Below, in pieces: positions 11,640 to 23,416 of a DNA stretch of 60,000 nt; the first letter of the stretch is position 1, and every line of letters begins with the position of its first letter. Origin of the DNA: Takakia lepidozioides (Eukaryota; Streptophyta; Takakiopsida; Takakiales; Takakiaceae); NCBI GenBank assembly GCA_030704615.1, contig CM060733.1:34536001-34596000 (forward strand). The letters run 5' to 3'. Below the pieces are notes generated by a model. That model was not told where the DNA came from. It worked only from the letters and a program-made list of their open reading frames with translations, and did not search any database. The translations under genes and the position numbers were made by a program.

Positions 11640-13848
11640 TTTGGGGAGTCTGGGGACAAACATAAATCATTAGTAAGACTACAATTCATTAACAAATAAA
11701 TCGTATAACAAAAATCTTTAGTAATGCATGAATGTGCTTTGTGTTGTCACTCGGCAATGGTGGGGTAACCGAGGCAAAAATGTGAATGCCTATTGGAAGC
11801 AGACGCAAATCAACAAATGAACTAGTGTGATAAGTAGGTTGGGATGTTTGCTGGAAGAGTTTTAGGCTGTCATTGTCAGCTTCTAGCAGCAAGGCAAGGA
11901 TGTATGCATGATCTGTGCAGAGGCATGGATAGCTGAAAGAGCAGGGATAGAGTGTGGGTCCAGATTCATCTAAGAAGGCCGGATTTCAAGCTCTAGATTA
12001 TCTACGATTCCGTGTGGAAGGATAGCTACAAGAAACCTGCATGGGTACATGGTCAAGTGGAAGCCGCAGCAACAGCGGCACAATTGATCCATTACGGCAC
12101 TGCTAATGAAGGCACCTTCTTCAACACATTTCACCCTGTTTTTCCCTCTTATCAGAATTGGCCCTAAATTATCATGTTGAATTTTGCAAGTTAGCTGGTT
12201 GAGTGAAGGTCTTTGATAGTTTGGAGTGACTGACATGACACTGTCAATGTGACAACAGGAAATTATCCAGAAACGGATAACAGAGACGAGGAGAAGCTGT
12301 GGAATGAATAATTTTCTGACCCCAGTCAATGGTGGGACAATCGAGGCAAGAAGTGAATGCTTGTTGGATTATAGAGAGTAGCAGATGCAATTGAGCATAT
12401 GAACTAGTGTGATAAGTTGAGTTGGGTGTTTCCTAGAACAAATCTAGGCTGTCATCGTTAGCTGCTAGCAGCAAAGCAAGGATGTATGCATGATTTGTGC
12501 AGAGACATGGATAGCTGAGGGAGTAGGGATAGAGTTTGGGTGCAGATTCACGCAAGAGGGCCGGACTTCAACCTCCATATTAACTATGAAGCTACAAGAA
12601 ACCTGCATGGGTAGATGGTCAACTGGCAGCAGCGACACAATTGATAAATCAGACACTGCTAATAAAAGCATCTTCTGTAGCACATTTCACCCTGTTTTTC
12701 CCTCTTATCAGAATCAACCCTAAATTTCCATGTTGAATTCTGCAAGTTAGCTGGTTGAGTGAATCTAGTTTGGAGTGACTTCGACATGATACTGCTAATG
12801 TGACAACAGGAAAGTAGCAAAAAACAAGTAACAGAGATGAGGAGAAGCTGTGGAATGAGTACTTTTCTGACCCTAGTCAATGATGGGACAACCGAGGCAA
12901 AAAGGTGAATGCTTGTTATATTTCAGAGAGTAGCAGACCAAGCATAGGAACTAGTGTGATAAGCTGAGTTGGGTATTTCCTAGAACAAATCTAGGCTGTC
13001 ATTGTCAGCTCCTAGCAGCAAGGCAAGGATGAATGCATGATTTGTGCAGAGGCATGGATAGCTGAAGGAGCGGGGATAGAGTGTGGGTGCAGATTCACCC
13101 AAGAGGGCCAGACTTCAAGCTCCAGATTAAGTATGATTTCCTGTGTATCAATAGCTACAAGAAACTTGCACATGGGACGTACGTAAATGGTCAATTGGCA
13201 GCAGCGGCACAACTGATAAAATCAGACACTGCTAATGAAGACATTTTCTTCAACACATTTCACCCTGTTTTTCCCTCTTATCAGAATCAGCCCTAAATTT
13301 CCATGTTGAATTCTGCAAGTTAGCTGGTTGAGTGAATCTAGTTTGGAGTGACTTTGACATGATACTGCCAATGTGACAACAGGAAAGTAGCAAAAAACAA
13401 GTAACAGAGATGAGGAGAAGCTGTGGAATGAGTACTTTTCTGACCCTAGTCAATGATGGGACAACCGAGGCAAAAAGGTGAATGCCTGTTATATTTCAGA
13501 GAGTAGCAGATGCAAGCATAGGAACTAGTGTGATAAGCTGAGTTGGGTATTTCCTAGAACAAATCTAGGCTATCATTGTCAGTTCCTAGCAGCAAGGTAA
13601 GGATGAATGCATGATTTGTGCAGAGGCATAGATAGCTGTAGGAGAAGAGATAGAGTATGGTCCAGATTCATCCAAGAGGGCCAGATTTCAAGCTCCAGAT
13701 TACCTATGATTCCTTGTGTATCAATAGCTACAAGAAACCTGCATGGGTAAATGGTCTATTCCGTGGGACTCAATCTGTCACTGAAGTCTTGCATTATGAG
13801 GATGCCAATTGCTTGGCAGCTTACCTGCATGAGGTTGACCCTTAGGCA
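11640..13848 (+). pseudogene. Forward array of OSB-like PDF-motif exons
   Basis: Four tandem units of about 550-580 bp recur (landmark TGTGCAGAGxCATGGATAGC near 11915, 12498, 13044 and 13617). Each unit holds two exon-like pieces that join into the plant OSB 'PDF' motif. The first reads EEKLWNEYFSDPSQWWDNRGKK and ends at a GT donor. The second follows an AG acceptor and reads IHPRGPDFKLQITYDSLW, then a Lys-Pro-Ala-Trp-Val stretch. OSB proteins bind single-stranded DNA in plastids and mitochondria. The second Trp codon of the WW pair is TGA at 12881 and 13453, and other stops occur, so most units are dead. The last unit (13657-13845) ends in a distinct C-terminus, YLHEVDP. I see no N-terminal SSB/OB domain, so this is a repeat-expanded remnant or an exon array. 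Confidence 0.6.
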
Positions 13849-15185
13849 ATCCCTAGAGCAGTAGTAGCTTTAGGGCTGCTTTTTTTACTTTGGTTTTTTC
13901 ATTTTGTCCCATAAGCACTTTGAGCTTTCCGCAGATGTAATAATTGTTTCATTTCATTTCATTTTTGTTTCATGGCATGTCTTTCATTGTTTTCGCATTT
14001 CTAATGACATGATTAGTTCTCTTGTATGGCATTACATGCGTATGTACTAGTCGGCTCATTACAAACACCAAAACTTCAAAGCATGAACCACTATAAATGA
14101 TTGTTCAAGTAATTTCGCCGAAATAACGACTCAAAAACGACTGGGACGCCGAAATAACGACTCAAAAAACGACTGGAAACCCAGTCGTTTCAGTAAAAAA
14201 ATGACTGGGTGACTACGAGTCCGAAAGGATAAAACCTATCGGACAACCCAGTCGTTCTGGTCATTATGTGGTCGGAATCGTTCCAGTTAGTCGTGACACC
14301 GACTGCAGGGTAATTTTTTTAAGGTGTGACAACGTTGCGTCGCCAAGCGTGGCGTTGACTGAATCTTGGACCTTGACCACAATGGACTTTTGACCGGGGG
14401 GTTCCGACTCCCCACCGTGTGCACGCTGGGAATACAGCCGCGTGGCTCGATGTGAAAACTCCACGTGTTCTCTTGGTGGCAGGATACTCGCCGTAGCCGC
14501 GTTGCGCTTCATGCTACTGAATAGTTACGATCTCGTACTACACGAGTACTAACCACTAGTTCAAAAATAACTAGCAAGTTGTTTCAATGACTGCACAGTC
14601 AGACTGCGAAGTTGTGAACTACGTCTCGGAGTGCTGGACTCGTCGTAGCGACCGGACTAACGGTTATCTTCAAGGACACACGTGGCTTCCCGGGTCTCGC
14701 CACATGCAGGCCTGAGGCCACAACACGTGGCGCAGTGAGTTGTCTGCTGGTTGCCTTCACGACTTGCAAGTGGAGTCGACAACTGGAGTGTTGAAGTGAC
14801 AGATGCAACTGGAGGTTTGAAATACATTACCTTACTAGTGACTACATCGACTTTGGGTTGGGAACCAGGCACTCCTGCTGGTTGCACTAACTTGGGGTTT
14901 GTGACTTGTTGTTCATACATGTGCAATATTGTTTCTGCTATGTCTGAATAGCAATACGGATGCTACAATCGATCTACTATGACATTGCAACCAACACAAT
15001 CCCTGCACACTGGGTATGATCATGTCATTGCCTATGTGATTCAGACTTTAGAACATACAGACCATGCCATCAATGCATGAAATCAAATGAACTGCATGAA
15101 GAAGAGTACGTGATAATGTATTAAGATAACACCTCAAAACTACCCCATACAGTGCACAAATCCATGAGTCCATAACGACCAAGAT
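13849..15185. other. Spacer between convergent OSB-like arrays
   Basis: No gene is recognised. At 14110-14310 a cluster of the motif AACGACTGG and its complement (CCAGTCGTT) appears six to seven times in direct and inverted order, resembling a small transposon end or hairpin. Around 14330-14700 several ACGTGG/CCACGTG motifs occur. The rest looks unique. Confidence 0.4.
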
Positions 15186-16992
15186 TGGAACCTGTTTATG
15201 GATACTTTTGTGTTGTCACTTTGGCAGTATCATGTCAAAGTCACTCCAAACTATCAACGGTTCACTCAACCAGCTAACTTGCATGAAAATTTAGGGTCGA
15301 TTCTGATAAGAGGGGAAAACAGGGTGAAGTGTGTTGAAGAAGGTGCCTTGATTAGCAGTGACTGATTTTATGAATTGTGCCGCTGCTGCTGTGGCTTCCA
15401 GTTGACCATGTACCCATGCAGGTTTCCCTTCCACAAGGAATCATAGGTAATCTGGAGCTTGAAATCCGGCCCTCTTGGATGAATCTGGACCCACACTCTA
15501 TCCCTGCTCCTTCAGCTATCCATGCATATGCACAAATCATGCATCATCCTTGCACTTGTTGCTAACATATGACAATGACAGCAATATAGAGTTGTTCTAG
15601 GAAACACCCAACTAGCTTATTACTCTATGCTGAATTGTGTCGGCTACTCTCTGTAATCTAACAGACATTCACCTTTTGGTCTCGATTGTCCCACCGTCGA
15701 CTAGGGTCAGAAACGTGTTCATTCCCCAGCTTCTCCTCATCTCTATTACCTATTTTTCGATACTTTCCTGGTGTCACATTGGCAGTATCATGTCAAAGTC
15801 ACTCCAAACTAGATTCACTCAACCAGCTAACTTGCAAAATTCAACATGGAAATTTAGAGCCGGTTCTGATAAGAGGGAAAAACATGGTGAAATGTGTTGA
15901 AGAAGGTGCCTTCATTAGCAGTGCCTGATTTTATCAATTGTCCCGCTGCTGCTGCAACTTCCAGTTGACCATCTTCCCATGCAGGTTTATTGTAGCTATC
16001 CTTCCACAGGGAATCATAGGTAATCTGGAGGTTGAAATCCGGCCCTCTTGGATGAATCTGGACCCACACCCTATCTTTGCTCCTTCAACCATCCATGCCT
16101 CTGCACAAATCATGCATACATCCTTGCCTTGCTGCTAGCAGCTGATAATGACAGTCTACATTTGCTCTAGGAAACACCCAACTCAGCTTATCACACTCAT
16201 TCCTATGCTGAATTGCGTCTGCTACTCTCTATAATTATACAGACATTACCTTTTTGCCTCGGTTATCCCACCATTGACTGGGGTCAGAAAAATACTCATT
16301 CCACAGCTTCTCATCATCTTTGTTACCTGTTTCTGGATACTTTATTGTTGTCACTTTGGGAGTATCATGTCAAAGTCACTCCAAACTATCAAAGGTTCAC
16401 TCAACCAGCTAATTTGCAGAATTCAACATGGAAGAAGAAGGATTCTGATAAGAGGAAAAAACAGGGTGAAATGTGTTGAAGAAGGTGCCCTCATTAGCAG
16501 TGTCTGGGTTTATCAATTGTGACGTCGCTGCCGCTGTGGCTTCCAGTTGACCATCAACCCATGCAGGTTTCTTGTAGCAATCCTTCCACAAAGAATCGTA
16601 GGTAATGTGGAGCTTGAAATGCGGCCCTCTTGGATGAATCTGGACCCACACTCTATCCATGCTCCTTAATTGCCTCTGCACACATCATGCATACATCCTT
16701 GCCTTGCTACTAGAAATTGACAATCACAGCCTACATCTGTTCTAGGAAACACCCAACTCAACTTATCACTCTAGTTCCTATGCTCAATTGCATCTGCTAC
16801 TCTTTGTAATCCAACAGGCATTCACCTTTTTGCTCGATTGTCCTACCGGTGACTGGGTCAGAAAAGTATTAATTCCATAACTTTTCCTCGTCTCTGTTAC
16901 CTGTTTCTGGATACTAACCTTGTTGTCACATTGGCAGTATTATGTCAAAGTCACTCCAAACTATTTAAGGTTCACTCAACCAGCTAATTTGC
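15186..16992 (-). pseudogene. Reversed array of OSB-like PDF-motif exons
   Basis: At least three units homologous to the 11.6-13.8 kb array lie in the opposite orientation (landmarks near 15525, 16100 and 16672), with a partial fourth near 16980. Minus-strand translation again gives DPSQWWDNRG-type and HPRGPDFKLQITYDSLWKD-type segments; the unit near 16270 keeps both Trp codons, while the one near 15700 reads RRWDNR. The two arrays converge. The units here keep the Leu-Trp-Lys-Asp part better than the forward ones (LCI there). It could be a second gene copy or the product of an inverted duplication of one gene. Confidence 0.6.
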
Positions 16993-17005
16993 ACCCATTC
17001 TTCCC

Positions 17006-17327
17006 ATGAGTGGAGTGACACAGCCCCACTTGCAGTCAGTCTATCCTGCTGTTCAACAAAGTATAATGTCACATACCATCCTTGTGGATATGGCGGCATC
17101 ACACGCAAGTCTGCCATCCTCCGCTGTCATGGGATCTGCTAGTAGTGTTATGCTTCCTAGTCCAATTCCTGCTGTCCATAATGTCCCTACTGCTGGTCCT
17201 AGTATGTCACAGGCTCATATTGTGCCTACATGTTGCCCTGTTCACAGTTCTTATACTCCTGGCAATTTGATCAATGTCTCCCCGTGCCATTCTATGCCAC
17301 AATTGGCAACCCAACCCTATCCAGAGT
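17006..17327 (+). pseudogene. Retrotransposon gag fragment, N-terminal part
   Basis: An open frame of Ser/Pro/Met/His-rich sequence ends exactly where the MULE-like element begins. Removing that element and one copy of its target duplication brings this frame into phase with the gag core at 18784, so the two were one ORF. The low-complexity composition is typical of the region before a gag core. Confidence 0.55.
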
Positions 17328-18774
17328 CAAGGACGCTACTGCGTGAGCCTGGCGTGTGAGCGTATGAGCGTACGCTCACACAATGGTGATGTGGCGTGAG
17401 CCTACACTCACAGCGCTGACGTGGCGCTGATGCTAATGTGGCGTGAGCCCACCCAAGGTCGTGCCACGTCACCATCTGAAGCCTATAACCGTGGAGCCTA
17501 TAACTGTGGGATTTCACCATCTGAAGGTGAGATGGGTTAAGGGTTTAGGGCATCCGCAGAGATCAACCTCGTCACACGAGGTTGATTTCAGAGAATCAAG
17601 AAATGAATCTTGTGTTAACACGAGGTTGATTTCAAGTTCCGAGAATGTTCATTTGAATGTGACTTGATGTGTTCGCAAGTGAACAAATGAGTTTGAGGAA
17701 CGAATGCAACAAATGGTAGATGCACGCACAATACGATTGATGACGTGACATACACCGATAGACATATGACTTCATTTTTTTTTTAATTATTATTATTATT
17801 ACTATTTTAAAATCCCTGGGGGTGATGCAAATCAACCTTGCGTTGACGCAACCTTGATTTGAGAAATGAAAACATATTATATATATATATTTCCTCCTTG
17901 GGGGGTGATGCAAATCAACCTTGCGTTGACGCAACATTGATTTGAGAAATAAAAGCATCATTTTTTGAAGTTTGTTTTGTTTTGTTTTGTTTTTTTTTTT
18001 TCCGTCGGGGATGATGCAAATCAACCTTGCGTTGACGCAACATTGATTTGAGAAATGAAAGCATCATTTTTTGAATTTGTTTTTTTTTTCCTCCCTGGGG
18101 GATGATACAAATCAACCTTGGGTTGACGCAACCTTGATTTGAGAAATGAAAACATTTTGTTTTGAAGGTTTTTATTTTTATTATTTTATTATTTTTCTGG
18201 GAGGGTGATGCAAATCAACCTTGCGTTGACGCAACCTTGATTTGAGAAATGAAAGCATCCCTTTTTGAGGACTGTTTTTTGTATTTGTATGGTTGCTGGC
18301 CATGTTGTTCTTCGTTTCGTGTCTTACATTGCAAGTCTTGCCAACCTGTTCTGCACCACGTTTTTTCATAAACCGCAAAGTCGCTTTAGGAATTTCTTGG
18401 TGTTTGTCTGGAGAGCATCTATCAATGAAAAATGGATGTGAATTGGGGGGAAGGAACTTTGTTAGAACAAACTCATTCTCCCTCGTGTTCATTACGTAAC
18501 GAGACATTGTACTCTCTGCAATATCTTGTGCCCGTGGACAAAAACCATCCACAAACCACCTTGATTTTCTCATCCAACCAAGATTTGGATGAGGGATGAG
18601 ACTTCTTGGAAAATAAAGTTGGCAAATCTGGGGCGTGGTAGTCGCCTACAATTCCGCGGAAATAGGTGGCATCCACGGAATTAGGTCCTACACGTGGGAA
18701 ACCTTGCTGACGTGGCGTGAGCCTGGCTAGGCTCACGCGCTCCACGCGGCCAGGCTCACGCGCAAGCATTCCCC
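17328..18774. mobile_element. Non-autonomous MULE-like element A
   Basis: A 1447-bp insertion is bounded by a 9-bp target duplication with one mismatch (ATCCAGAGT at 17319-17327, ATCCAAAGT at 18775-18783), the size typical of Mutator-like elements. Its ends are imperfect inverted repeats sharing GCGTGAGCCTGGC (17341-17353 and, inverted, 18749-18761). Subterminal regions are rich in GACGTGGCGTGAGC-type motifs, shared with element B at 43888-47950. No transposase is present. The interior holds a tandem array at 17815-18270 and minus-strand open frames (18573-18250, 18769-18473) of unknown origin that could be captured gene sequence. Confidence 0.8.
17815..18270. repeat. Tandem repeat of ~95-105 bp inside MULE A
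   Basis: Five units share GATGCAAATCAACCTTGCGT, TGACGCAACxTTGATTTGAGAA and AAATGAAA, followed by T-rich linkers of varying length. Two related half-units (CACGAGGTTGATTTCAGAGA) lie upstream at 17555-17640. The GTTGACGCAAC core is an imperfect palindrome. Confidence 0.75.
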
Positions 18775-18783
18775 ATCCAAAGT

Positions 18784-19535
18784 ATACTATGGGGGAAGAC
18801 TTTGATCAGTATTTACAAATGTTGGAAGATATTGCTGCAGTTAATGGAGTCCTTCAAAATTTTAAAGTCGCTATATTTAGGATGAGCATGAAGGGGGCTG
18901 CTAGGAATCTATTGTATGCAGCTGTTATGGATGATCCTCAACTTAGTTGGGCATCTGTAGTTGAGTGGGCCTGGACCTTGTTCAAACCCAGGGAGCGTCC
19001 ATTGGACTGCTTCACCAAATTCTCCTCGCGCACCTACAAGCCAGGTGAGTCGCTATGGCAGTAGTACATTGACCTGAAATCTGCTGCAGTAGAAAATATT
19101 ACTGATGTACGTGAGAGAGATCGCATGGTTAGAGTGTTCTTTTTTCTTGGCTTACCTCCTACTATCTAGGCTTGGGCTCAACGCCGCTATTTTGTAAATG
19201 ATAAGACCATGCTAGCAGAGATTAGCTTAAAAATGGCAAACTTCAGCAAATCAATCCAGCGGCCCCATGCCAAGTTTCAAGCTCTCGTGGGCTTAGAGCT
19301 TGGCATGAATGCAACATCTCCTCCATATGTTCCTGCTGCTATGCAATGCAAACCAGGTGAATTCACCCTCCAAGGGTTGGCTAATACTGTGGGTAGTCTT
19401 AGTGAGTCGGTAGCTACTCAACTCGCTGCCATGCATGCCATGCAGGTTAATCAGCGTGCCAATTGGCCAATTGCCCGTACGGAAGTAAACATGACAGAAA
19501 TCATCCGCCGCAGTCGATTAAAATATTTATTTTGA
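18784..19535 (+). pseudogene. Retrotransposon gag core, interrupted by stops
   Basis: The translation has a typical LTR-retrotransposon gag core: a Phe-Lys-Val-Ala-Ile stretch, MKGAARNLLYAAVMDD, then WTLFKPRERPLDCFTKF and a later RDRMVRVFFFLGLPP segment that matches the end of the gag capsid-like fold. A TAG near 19062 and another near 19168 interrupt the frame, which continues to 19535. No protease or polymerase follows, so it is an orphan fragment. It differs from the gag of the gypsy copies at 24-35 and 52-60 kb. Confidence 0.6.
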
Positions 19536-20620
19536 AGTTGAAATTTGAATTTATGTGTGACGATCCATGCATCTATGTCGAGGTGTCATATCTTGGTGAT
19601 GATGGATGGCTGTGTTACATAGAACATGTTGAACATGCATGATATATGGTTTTAGCGGATTCTCCCGTCTGTTAGGGGCTGTACATTCTCTGGAAATGAC
19701 AGTGTACATTACGGCCGATGTAATGCACTGCTGCTCATCTTTTACAAAAAGAAAAAGAAATGTGCCCAGTTCTTTACGCTGGGGAGGGCCTCTCGTGTCG
19801 GGCCCTCCACTAATTTTCTGCTTCTGCCCTGGCGCCTAGGGCTACCGCCCTTGGGCAGAAAATTAGTGGAGGGCCCTCCGCTCGAGGCCCTCCCGTTAGC
19901 CCTATACATTGCAGAAACCCTTCATTATTAAGCACTTGTACCGTGAAGGGTTCATCGAGGCTTGAACCCTTCACTATTAAACTTAGACTTTCATTTGCAA
20001 GTTTCCTTTTTCTTAGCCCTTCATGATGAAAGGTTCAGATTTTATCTGGCCTTTCTTTTGAAGGGCCCTGATTTTCTTGCCCTTCATATGGAGCATTTTT
20101 GCAAGTAATAGACACTGCTATGCAGGTTGTCGCACCCAAAACGGAAAAATTAGCAGGCTGCCCGTGCCTAGAGGAAGGCAACTTGCAAGGCGTAGAGAGG
20201 TGGGGGAAAAGCGTGCCGGGCTCCAAGAGCAGTACGGTTGCACGGGAGATGGCCCATAATTTACGCTTCCTTGGGGGGGCGTCAAATAGTAAATATTAAT
20301 ATCGATATTATTAATTGGTGATAGCCCGTGCCACGTAGGCTACCTAGTGACACCGGGAACAACCATAGTAAAATGATGATTTACCGATGTTGATAACATC
20401 AGGTCTGAACTGACCCTAATAATTAGGGTCTCTTACAATTCAATCTGGCAATTATGTAAAGCACAATGGGCAGCTCTGCAGCCTTGGATCGGCTGTACAT
20501 CGTTTTGAGCTGTACACAGTGAAGCTGGGTATAATGCAAACTGCCTATTCTGCTTCTTAATTTGTCTCTAAAGCGCATAATCTGCCTCAAAGATCCTTCA
20601 TGATTTCGGAAGCCAAAGGG
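19536..20620. other. Non-coding stretch with a strong hairpin
   Basis: No gene seen. It contains the hairpin described at 19782-19892 and several AAGGGTTC/GAACCCTTC motifs in both orientations at 19915-20035. A low-complexity AT-rich part lies at 20290-20330. Confidence 0.4.
19782..19892. repeat. Long imperfect palindrome (hairpin)
   Basis: A perfect 22-bp inverted repeat (GGGCCCTCCACTAATTTTCT plus GC, 19800-19821, against 19855-19876) has a 33-nt loop. It is flanked by a further near-complementary pair (GGAGGGCCTC / GAGGCCCTCC), giving a stem of about 40 bp. It may be a foldback MITE or a small-RNA precursor; nothing else identifies it. Confidence 0.7.
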
Positions 20621-20624
20621 AAGG

Positions 20625-20905
20625 GAGCAGTGATTTTTTTCTTAAATTTGAAAAATAGCACGAATGGCTACAAGAAATAGCTATATATTCTGTTCATCCA
20701 CTGAAAATTTGGATAGAATCATCCTCCTATGTACTTTCATCCATTTATATCATCCACATTTGGCAAATTCATCCATCTTTTTTTTTCCACTTGTAGAAGT
20801 TTGGCGATTTCATCCATGAAAAAACAGGGAATTTTCGACAGAATATTCCATTTTAATGTTTTGAGGTTGCCATTTGGCGATTTTTCGCCAGGGAAAAAAA
20901 CACTG
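20625..20905. repeat. Direct repeat, copy 1
   Basis: It is about 90% identical by eye to 21911-22160. It begins GCAGTGATTTTTTTCTTAAA and ends at GGCGATTTTTCGCCA. It has an extra 30-bp block near 20690-20720 absent from copy 2. The two copies are 1.29 kb apart in the same orientation. Confidence 0.7.
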
Positions 20906-21910
20906 GAAGGGAGAAGTTAGACACACCACACACAACAAGGCAGTGTTTTCTTTCTCATTTGTCGAAAGTAGCGGGAGTGTACTCTACCTGGTGCGCCAAG
21001 TGGCCGGAAAACATGAGCTGGCACCTCTAGAAATTCCGCTTACTGACAACTGGCAAGTGTTAACAGGTCCACGTTGACAATCATACGAATTTTCCTCTCG
21101 TTCATCTCTCCCGTTTTGGCGGAAAATGGGAAAAAAATGCCGAAGGTGACTACTTTGATGTTAATCATTTGTGCATGTACTAAATGTTGGCCGAAGGGTA
21201 TCACATTTTGAGGGAACGACAACTTGTTCCAAGGAAACGAACTGCATCTAAGTTATGTCGTCTGAACGGAAAGGATTTTGGGGGCAGATTCTGCCTTTTT
21301 TGAAGCAAATTAAAATGCAGAAGATCGACGCTCCACGGCGCTGGCGCATTCCGCATTCCTAATCGGCTGCTTGACTGCCATAATCGGCAGTTTGACTTTT
21401 AATGGCTCATTATGGCCTGCAGCCAATCAGGGCCTCGCAGAATCTGCCCCCAAAATTCCTTTATTCATGTTTTTGTTTTCTAATTTCCACATTTTCTACA
21501 TTTATGTGTTTTTATTTCCTTTTTCATTTGACAAGTGACAACCGTTACGCTTGAGGGGATCGGAGACTTTCCAACTTCAACCCACATCCAATTCAATGAA
21601 TTTAGGGCTCAAACCAGCCCCTGCCCAACTTAAAAATTCATATCTCCCTCCAAATTAGGGATCGAGGAAGGATGAAAGTTCATTTGTCTGTGTGCCTAAA
21701 CATTTTGTGGATAGTTTTTCTATCTATTTTCTTATTGTTTTGCTTGTATGTTTGGATGATAAAGTAGACCTAGTGTACCCATAATCATCCAATTGGATGC
21801 TTAACTCATCCTGAGGACGTCTTGTGGGATCAAAATCATGAAACACATTTTTTTTAAAAAAAATTTGAGGGAGAATTTATGGGATAAATAAAACCCTTCC
21901 CTCATACTCT

Positions 21911-22160
21911 GCAGTGATTTTTTTCTTAAATTTGAAAAATAGCACGAGTGGCTACAAGAAATAGCTATATCATCCTCCTATGTACTTTCATCCATTTTAT
22001 ATCATCCACATTTGGCGAATTCATCCATTGTTTTCTTTCCCCTTGTAGAAGATTGGCGATTTCATCCATGAAAAAACTGGGAATTTATGACAGAATATTC
22101 CATTTTAATGTTTTGAGGTCGCCATTTGGCGATTTTTCGCCAAAAAAAACAAAACACTGA
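21911..22160. repeat. Direct repeat, copy 2
   Basis: This is the second copy of the 20625-20905 sequence. The intervening 1 kb (20906-21910) has no ORF of note. The pair could be LTRs of a small non-coding retroelement or a local duplication. I find no clear TG...CA ends, primer site or target duplication. Confidence 0.65.
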
Positions 22161-22351
22161 TACTCTGTTTCCATGCGATAATGCCCATTGCGACGCACAA
22201 TCTCCCTTCGGCCTGCATCAGTCAGTTTCACAGTGAGGTTGTGCCTGCCCAAAGCGATGGAACTGCAGCTTTCGTGCTCAAACAATCGGAACGGCTCCTC
22301 CCTCAAAAATGAGCTTTTTGGCGAGCAAAAACACGGTGCAACAAGGTAGCA

Positions 22352-22406
22352 GGATTTGAACAAAAGAATCACCGGGTGACAGTCGCTGCTTTACCAGACT
22401 GAGCTA
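22352..22406 (-). repeat. tRNA-like pol III promoter remnant
   Basis: On the minus strand an A box (TAGCTCAGTCTGG, 22406-22394) and a B box (GTTCAAATCC, 22361-22352) are spaced as in a tRNA, with a CTGTCAC loop-like segment between. The T-arm and acceptor stems do not pair, so it is a degenerate tRNA or a SINE head and not a working tRNA gene. Confidence 0.35.
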
Positions 22407-22409
22407 ATG

Positions 22410-23400
22410 GACTGGATGTGATAATGCCCAAGTACTACTCTAAATTATCACATGTGCTGTAAATTAGTACAGTGCCAAACAATCATGGGCCATGGCAGGG
22501 ACGCGCGTTGATAGAGAAATGATGTGGCGACTTGAAAGTTTACAAAGAGGTTCCGGCGAAGCAAGATCGGTAGCTCATCACGTTTTCATGGGCGTTATAG
22601 CTCGAATGCTTATTGCCAAGAGACACAAGGAAGAACGATATTGAGGATAGGCACAGACATAAAGTTGTACAGCTGAAAGTTCAAGTCCGAAGATCTGCAA
22701 ACTGGGTCGAGGACGGAGGAAGGTCCGAAGTACTAATCTCGTAATTTCCGTTTTGAGGTTATTTGAATGCTCTCAGCTTCCGAAACATCTTAGACATCGA
22801 TTTGCAGTGACTCATTGACGTACTCGCGTCCCTTCTGGAGGAAAAAAACTTCCAGAAAGCATGGGAATCGTAGCTGAGCCAAAGCTGCAAGTGATCTTGA
22901 AAGACCGAACTGTGGTTGCTCCAGTGTTCCTACCAAAAATCATGTGATGTATCTTTCCAACCTGGATCAGCCTCTACAACACGTTTTCTTTTCTTGTATC
23001 ATGCCAATTCTACCAAAAACAATGACAATCTTGAAAATACTGATTTCACTGCTTGCTCATAGCTGTTTACAGAGTAGCCAGTAAGTTATGAAGAAGCTAT
23101 CCAACACTATTGAAACACTGAGAAGTACGCGGCTTATCAATCTACAAGGCAATCCATCGAAATCAATGATGCTCACGCATCTGTAAGCTTAACTACACCA
23201 CGCTATGAACATACATAAAAACTAACTAAGTATCGTCTGCCACCAAAAATACAAGTACTTCTAAGTGCGGGAGATCCAACTAGCTAGAGATTCAAAATGT
23301 GACTGACTGGAATCTGTGATTGTGACTGCTCGGTGGACTGCCACCTAGTTGCTGACTATGACTATTCGACCAACATGGTCCAGATGTTAATGACGGACTG
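22410..23400. other. Non-coding stretch, may include a copia 3' LTR
   Basis: No gene seen. The copia relic's 3' LTR begins at about 23417 on the minus strand and must extend leftward into this stretch, but I cannot place its far end without a second LTR copy. Confidence 0.35.
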
Positions 23401-23416
23401 GATCTTCGATTTCAAC

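Noticed and set aside
12659-13453. Minus-strand ORFs starting MTRVRKVLIPQLLL in the 11.6-13.8 kb array
   Set aside because: They recur because the units repeat, but they are antisense to the PDF-motif frame, which matches a known plant family.
17875-17892. TATATATA run as a promoter
   Set aside because: It is a simple AT microsatellite in the linker of the tandem array with no gene beside it.
22352-22406. A functional tRNA gene on the minus strand
   Set aside because: A and B boxes are present but the T-arm and acceptor stem do not pair.
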